From Erythroxylum novogranatense (taxonomy: Eukaryota > Streptophyta > Magnoliopsida > Malpighiales > Erythroxylaceae): a stretch of 64,000 nt of DNA. The stretch lies in contig CM057224.1 of NCBI GenBank assembly GCA_029891385.1, positions 62,001 through 126,000 of the forward strand, read 5' to 3'. Both the position numbers and the translations under genes were made by a program. Below are positions 57,263 through 64,000 of the stretch, one piece after another (position 1 is the first letter of the stretch; every line of letters begins with the position of its first letter). The notes beneath the pieces were generated by a model. That model did not search any database, had not been told where the DNA came from, and was given only the letters and a program-made list of their open reading frames with translations.

Positions 57263-60200
57263 CTCAACAAAATCAGACTGAACCAGAGCATAAAATATAT
57301 CATTCATTCATTGAGCTTTTCAAATTTTTTGGTTTGTAGAATCAAATATTTAATGTATATTAAAAGATTTAATAAAATTTTTAGAATTAAATAAAAGATA
57401 CATAATATAATTTTTATATTATTAAATATAATATATTCTATCCATTAAATAAAGTATTTAAATTTTACATAATTCTGACTTTTATTTAATTGTAATGCTT
57501 TAAAGTGTTGAAAATTTAAAATTAAAATACTATGTACCCTTTCTCAAGGGTTATTAACTATTTATTTTATTTGAAATCCTTCCTTACAAATCACTTGAAC
57601 CCTAACTTCTATGCTTCTTATCATAATTGTAAATAATTCTTTCAATTTATGAAATTTAGGTTGTGAAAATATATTTCGAACAAATTGGACTAAATTTAAA
57701 AATAGTCCATTACAATTTAACAAATAATTGAAGAATCCATTAAAGGAGAATAAGAGAATTATAGCGATTAATTTTAATTTTTAAATTAAGAAAGAAGAAA
57801 TATGAGACCTTTTTAATACTAATTATAATATTAAATATTGTTAATGGTATAAAAATTAGTCTAATAGGCATTTAAAAGTAATCGAACTCATTCAAGAACA
57901 AGACAGAGACATATAACTTCATGAATTTATATGTTTACGTAAGAAAGGAAAGAAAAAGTGAGAGATCAGAGACTGTTCCATAGACCATAATAGCAAAAAT
58001 CAGAACCAGTCGTGTCTATGTAAGTACTGTGCCACTTGTGCTGTGCTATTCGTTTGTGAGTACCGTCGTCTCAAGCATTATGAGGTAAAGGAAAAGAAGT
58101 GTCGTTTTGTTGGGGCATGCCGTGACTAAAGGTCTAGGTTTGTGAGGCTGTAAGATGATCAGATCACCGTCCTGTCCTGCTACGTAACACTGCCACCACG
58201 TACGATCGACCCCACTGATTTTATTGTGCTGCGTATGTCTTGGGCTATTTTCGCATCTCGAAGTCTTTCCATTGACTTGACTTCGGTTTTGTCGTTCTTT
58301 CTGGTCTCACTGGCCTCGCAAGCGATAAGAATAACACTAGTTTTTTTTTTTTTTTTTTTGGTGTGTGGATGTATTCTTTGATTGATTCTGACTCGCAAGT
58401 GATAAGATTTTTTTTAAAGGATTAGTTCGAGACTAATCTCGTCACGACGGAAATATTTTAAATCAAAGAGGGTTACTACTGGTTCAAAAATTTGTTGTAT
58501 TTTTAAGAGTCGAGTTCGACTTTTTAGTTAAGCGATGAAGATATGTGACACCTATGATAACCCTTCAGGTTTCGCCAGGGATAAGATTAACACTGGTTAA
58601 TCGTGAGATAAGAAAGATGCCCTTGTTTTTTCAAAAATTTCAGTTGGCTCGTTACCGTAAGATTCTAATCACCTGTTTTGAATTCATATGTAAATAATGG
58701 AAAAAGGGTATTAAGAATAATTAAATTAAAAATAGTTCATTGTATTGCGAAATAGCAGAGAACCGAAATTAACGATGATAATTCAATTACCTTCTTGTTA
58801 CTTATATAAATGACCAGGGACTTAAAATAATGAGGTTGTGATGCTATTATAGTAATTATACATAATAATCATATTATATTATTATACTCATGAATAACCT
58901 TGTTGCTAGGATCATAAACAAACTTGACCATAGAATTTTTAGTCTCTGTTTCGTCATAATTTAAATAAATGATGAATTAATTATAAGTCAATATAGAAAT
59001 TTTTAAGAGTTAATCTTTGGTTTCTGTGGACCTACTGTATAGTAATGACTTTTATACTTGGAAATTTCGAATTTTAATGATAAAATTATAAGAACTCAAT
59101 GTTATACTCTCTCTTTTTCACTTCTTATATCCTTTTTCAATTTTCAGGCAACTATTTATTTATTTATAAACCTTTTATTATATATCTTTTATTTATTATT
59201 ATTATTATTTAATTAGTATTTTCACTGCTATTATTATGTATTATTTATTTATATCTATTTTTTTTCTTCAAGTGGATCAATTGAAAATTAACAACATCTC
59301 TATTAGTTAGAGATAAGACTACGTATTCTATACTTCTTCAGATATCCTCGCCTTAATAAAATTTCTATTGGCGGTGGTGGTGTTGTTGTAGTTATATTGA
59401 GTTATATTTAATTCTAATTTTTTGTAGTATCAAATGAAGTTAAATATCATTTTCAAAATAAGAGATTATTAATAATACATGTTCTCATAATTTTGAGTTT
59501 TATTTATTTTGTAAGTGAAAAAAGAAACTCCACTCTTTCTTTATCATTCTTGAAAGATCACCGCTTCCTATCTCAATAACCACATATCTTAACATTTCTT
59601 ATATATATTTTTAAGCAATTATTTTGCCGTGAACTTGAACCAAGTTTCAAAACTGATAAGGATCGAGAAATCGAATTCGAATTGAAGTTTGACAACCAGC
59701 CAACATCGATGCGCCGTGGAGATAAAATCCTTTTGTGATATTGTTGGCCACTAAAAACCAATAAAAGTCTACACCTCAAACACATAATTTCTAAAGAAGA
59801 AGCTTATGTTCATACATGTCTCCATAAACGACGAACCCACCTATGTTTATGCATGCATATCATTTAGATCGTGGTTCAATTCGGACAAGACGTGTGGTTT
59901 TTGTTACTGTGTCGGCAATACCGTTGATAAGTTCTGCCGACTTCATCAATTAAATATTCAGACAGAAGAGTTGAATTCGAATTGGATTCAACCGATTCAA
60001 AATTAACCGACAGAGTATGCTTTAATCATTAACAATCAAGCACAAGTGTTTAAGTTCATCATTACATTGTCGAATCGATGTACTTTCCTTTAAACAAGGC
60101 TCAAGTTATTTGGTTGATAACTTGTTAAATGGAGTGTAAGTCGGCCCTATAGTTTTAGTAAGATTAAAACTTATGGTATCTAATTGGCTCGAACGGCATT

Positions 60201-60425
60201 ATAATAATTCCTCTAGTTAGTTTTATTGCATGATAATATATCAAATTAACTTTTGAGTTTCTGCTATACGATATAATCGATTATTGTATTTTAATGTTAT
60301 TGATTTTGATAATTTATTAATAAAATGATTTAATTCGTTCACATTATTTTTATATTTTTTTTGAACTTTATCTCTAATACCTTTTTCTATTCAGTTTATA
60401 TATATTTATGTGTTGATTAAATCTA
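57263..60425. other. AT-rich intergenic region
   Basis: No gene is supported. There is a poly(T) run at about 58341-58361. A GC-richer island at about 57960-58330 may be a decayed repeat, and a stretch at about 58430-58620 (gagactaatctcgtcacgac) looks repeat-like but was not identified. Confidence 0.5.
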
Positions 60426-62045
60426 TAACAACAACAACAATAACATATTTAGGCTAAAAAGAAAATGTTTATGTAAAATACAAGACAGAAGTTTTAAAGT
60501 CTTCAAAGAACATGTTTAAAAACCGATGAGAAATAAAAGGACCTCGAGAAATAAAAGGACCTCTTTATGTAAGATCATTTACTCTTATCTTATTATGCCA
60601 AATTATTTATTGAAGGTCATGTCCTGGGTAAATTCTAGCAAAGTCAAATTATTATTGATCACCTTCTCACAATTCTTCTTAGATCTTTTTTTTTAATATA
60701 ATCTCTAATATAATCTTATTGTATCTTCTCATTGAAACACTAAGGCGTCTTCTTTTAATATGTCTAAACCACTTAAGTCTCGTTTCTTTTATTTTTTTTA
60801 TTAATATTAGTTACATTTAATTTAATTTGATTCTTACCATTACATTCCTAACCTTATCCGTTATAGTAAGATTGCTCATCCAACAAAACATCCTCGTCTT
60901 TGTTACTATTAACTTATGACTATGTATTTGTTTGATAGGTCAAACATTCTATTCTATAGAGCATGACTCTAATTACTAAATGATTGAATCTATCTTTGAG
61001 TTTGAGTGGTATGTTCTTATCGCATAAAACTTCTTAAACATTTCTTCATTTAAGTCACCATGATTTGATACGGTAAATTATGTATTTTTCAATATCTTAA
61101 TTGCTTTAGATAATAGATCTTAGATATTTAAAGCACTATTTTTGTAACGTAACTTTTGAATTAATTTTTACCTCCATATTGAAACTCACCTTATGGCCCG
61201 AAAATTACACTTTAAGTACTCATTTTTAATCATACTTAATTTAATGCCCTTCAACTATAATTTATCTCTCTAAATTTTTAGCTTTACATTACCCTCTCTT
61301 ATCTCATTTACTAAAACAATTCCATCAACAAACACGTATAAATCAAGGCACATTCTATTGGATATTCTTAATAAGCCCATCCATCATTACTACAAATAAA
61401 AGGGGTTCAATGAGGACCCTTGATGTAGCCTTATATTGTCATAGAAATGCTTTATGTCTCATCCTATCGTACTTACTTTACTCTTTACACCTTCGTATAT
61501 ATCTTTAATAACTTGTATATAGGTTATAGTAGCTCTCTTAACTTTTAAACATCTTCACATGATTTTCCTAAATATCTATCATACGTCTTCTTTAAGTCAA
61601 TAAAAAATCATGCGTAGATTATGTTGCTTTTTCTTGTAATATTAGATTAATTATCTAAAATTGACATGAAATTAAAATAGTTCTCCAAAATATGTGCATC
61701 TTTCTAACTATCTTCTAAATCACATTATGTCGTAACTTAATGTTGTGACTAAATAGCTTGATGCTTTTATAGATATTATAACTTTGGAGATCCACTTTAT
61801 TTTTAGACTGGAGAATTAGCATATTAAGTCTTCATTCATACATCATTGTGGCGGATCACGTTAAAAAGTTTGGTAAGCCAAGTCAGAAAATATATGCTTA
61901 GGTTTTTTCACAGCTCTGTAAGTATCTCGTGAGAACCTACTGCCCTTTTACTTTTAATCTCCCTTAAAACTCTTTTAACAACAAATAAAATTAAAATATC
62001 TCTTGAATAAGCTAAAATCGCGTAAAGAGATGTTCTTTATATCTC
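60426..62045 (-). pseudogene. RTE-type LINE, 5' truncated and decayed
   Basis: On the minus strand, pieces of the RT can be read in shifting frames. These include a segment like LQSKNKVDLQ near 61800, a QGSSLNPF and VVMMDGLIKNIQ pair near 61420-61360 (the RT palm), RMSNLTI-like text near 60880 and RLKWFRHIKRRRLSVSMRR near 60770. They follow the order of plant RTE LINE proteins. The 3' end runs into (TTG)n (aacaacaacaac at 60427-60440 on the plus strand), the usual RTE tail. Numerous stops and frameshifts are present. Identification rests on remembered family motifs. Confidence 0.68.
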
Positions 62046-64000
62046 CATTGGAAAGGTGCTCTTGATGTCAATAAAATTTTAAACTAAAAAAAAATCGATC
62101 TTTTTCCTAAAAATTATTTATTTGAAAAGAATAGACAATAAACAAGTTGTAAACATATAAAGGCAAAGCATGTGAGCATGGGGTCAGCGTTATGTAATCC
62201 AATGACGTGCTATTGATGACGCGAATTGCACCAATTTGCACGTCAAAATAATTACGAGCCGTGGAAGGATCATGGGCTTCTGACACAGACAGCCATACTT
62301 TGTTGACGTCTTAACACTCACGATATCGATGATTAGATAGATATACACGCATTTGAATTTTATATGGACAGCATTTAATAGCCCGTACGTACAAATAGCT
62401 CAGTTGGTCATTAAAAATTTAATCGATAGGATTTAATAGAAAATAAAATAACTGAAGTAAAAGATTAAATTATAGATTTATAGCAGCTTTTTCAGTCTGT
62501 ATGATGGAATCCAAGACCAGTACGAATCGGTTTGAAATTATTAAACTAAAATAAATTTAATTATTTTTAAGTCGATCAATTATTTGACATAATATCAATT
62601 GATGACTGTGTCACCCTTATTAGGTAGATAAACTCCTTGGTCACTAAAATTGGTAGTAGGCTATGGTACAAATGACGCGCATATAATACAAGAAAGCTTA
62701 GGTTTAGATTCTATGCATTGCTTGGACAAGAGCATACGAATCTTCACCATCGTCACATGTATATGGCAAGAAAAGAAAAGAACAAAATTGATGATACCAA
62801 CCAACCCAAAGTTTAGGGAACAAGTCCAGAGTTGAAGTTGAACCCACACTCAAGAACTGGACAGCTCCTAACTTGCCTCCCAGTCCCAGTCCCAGCCTCT
62901 TGGGCTTTTTTCCTTTGGTGTCAAACTCAACACCTAAGCTTCAGAGTCACTCGTGTTTTAATTAAAATATTATCATAATATCGTTTTTAATTAAAATTTA
63001 AATTATTTACAGAGTGTTGGTATGAATTGAATCCAAGTGTAGCATTGAATTCAATTCAAATAATCGGAAATAGAAAAAAAAGAGATAAGAATCATATCAT
63101 CTTTTATAAATTAAATTTATCTATAAAAGTATCAGAATTGAACTATAAATTGAGATTTTAACTCTTCTTTTGAATGTTGAAGATATCATTCCAATAATGT
63201 TCATCTAATCTTATCATATATTTCTTCATCTCAAACAGTACCTCTTACCTCAGATAGCCCTACCTACCAAGAAACGAAACAACAATATTTTCTTCATAAA
63301 TGAGCACCTCTCATCATATTTAAGTTTTCTATTTTTCTTGTTCACGAGTGTCTTTTTTTTTTCGTTTTTTTTTTTATCTATGATTATATTTCTCTTTTAG
63401 ATCTATCGTTTGATTTAGCTTCTCCTTTCATTTTCTCATCATATCTATATTCTTTTACATTTCTTGAATTTTTTTGTACATATCTAGATTTGTTTGTTTG
63501 TTTGCTTTCTTTTATTTTAATGTCATTTGCAATCAAATTTATCTGTTCATTTTAATAATAAACTTTTTGATGATATCACTTATGATGAAATTGATGTTTA
63601 TAATCTGCCCTATGTAAGTGTGAATGTTTATTATTTAATAAAAATATTTTAGTCAAAATAAAAATATCATACGAAATAATTGAATTCATTTTGATTGTAT
63701 TTCAAACAATATAATTGAATTCAATTATAATATTCTTGAGTTTGTTTCAAATATTGTAAATTAAATTTAATTTAATCTTATTATTATAATTGAATCTCAT
63801 TTATTAATAAATTCAATTCAAAAATTTCTAAACCACTTATTAAGTAATAAAATCAACTCTTCTAACGCCATCAAGCCGCTCCACTCCCTATCACACTCCC
63901 TATCATTCCTATGTAATTGTATTCGATTTGATAAAATTTGGGATTGTTTGTGGTTTTCAAATTTCAAACAGAAATATCCAAGTGGATATTCCTATTCTAC
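62046..64000. other. AT-rich region with a TGACG-motif cluster, no gene seen
   Basis: No supported coding region. 62203-62310 contains four TGACG/CGTCA cores in a less AT-rich stretch. From 62960 to the end the sequence is very AT-rich and pyrimidine-rich, with repeated gaattcaatt phrases. A gene may start to the right of the window, but nothing in the window proves it. Confidence 0.45.
62203..62310. promoter_or_regulatory. Cluster of TGACG (as-1/bZIP-type) cores
   Basis: TGACGTG (62203), TGACGCG (62217), ACGTCA (62240) and TGACGTC (62304) occur within 110 bp. TGACG cores are binding sites of TGA/bZIP factors in plants. No gene is seen directly downstream, so function is speculative. Confidence 0.3.

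Noticed and set aside
58430..58620. Repeat-like segment with gagactaatctcgtcacgac
   Set aside because: It looks like retroelement debris, but I found no partner copy or border in the window.
62650..62835. Short plus-strand open frame, 61 codons
   Set aside because: No recognisable motif, no promoter or splice context, and an equal-length frame on the other strand.

Overview
The window looks like a chromosomal segment of a eudicot plant. The evidence is GT-AG introns in several genes, an AT-rich background, plant gene families (isoprenylated heavy-metal proteins, COMT-type O-methyltransferase, DMR6-type oxygenase, nascent-polypeptide-associated complex alpha subunit) and a dense load of plant retroelements (Tat-like Ty3/gypsy, Ty1/copia, L1 and RTE LINEs, a Stowaway-type MITE and an Au-like SINE). 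I cannot fix the species. No operon, phage, CRISPR or prokaryotic system is present.

Layout. 1-3.6 kb: AT-rich LTR-like debris. 3.6-13.3 kb: one nearly complete Tat-like gypsy element on the minus strand, with two ~400-bp LTRs, degenerate gag-protease-RT-RNaseH-integrase, a 78-bp tandem repeat and an antisense (plus-strand) open reading region with its own TATA box. 13.3-15.1 kb: gene-like debris with a 173-bp duplication. 15.06-19.56 kb: an LTR element with a perfect 5-bp target-site duplication that carries only gag (TR-GAG type). 20.38-25.24 kb: a full-length copia element with a perfect target-site duplication and only a few lesions. 26.9-28.3 kb: a two-HMA-domain HIPP gene. 28.33-34.60 kb: a decayed minus-strand copia element, itself interrupted by a 3.25-kb nested insertion that contains an Au-like SINE. 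36.4-36.9 kb: a one-HMA-domain gene without CxxC. 38.6-44.7 kb: a five-exon gene for a 1118-residue protein of unknown function, with a dead copia element in intron 2. 46.2-47.5 kb (minus): NAC-alpha. 49.5-50.9 kb: COMT-like gene. 51.35-54.06 kb (minus): DMR6-like 2-oxoglutarate oxygenase, convergent with the COMT gene. 54.4-55.6 kb: L1 LINE fragment. 56.46-56.76 kb: Stowaway-like MITE. 57.1-57.3 kb: Tat LTR scrap. 60.4-62.0 kb (minus): RTE LINE. The remainder is AT-rich and shows no gene.

The host genes do not form an obvious pathway. The two HMA genes share a metal-binding fold. The COMT-like and DMR6-like genes act on phenolic compounds but are transcribed convergently and look like ordinary neighbours. 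The points most worth a second look are: two inverted 42-bp copies of the last 14 codons of the DMR6-like gene just downstream of its stop codon, one of them differing only at synonymous sites; the gag-only LTR element; the antisense gene of the Tat element; a clean deletion in the COMT-like C-terminal region that spares the catalytic residues; and a copia insertion about 50 bp after the HIPP stop codon.
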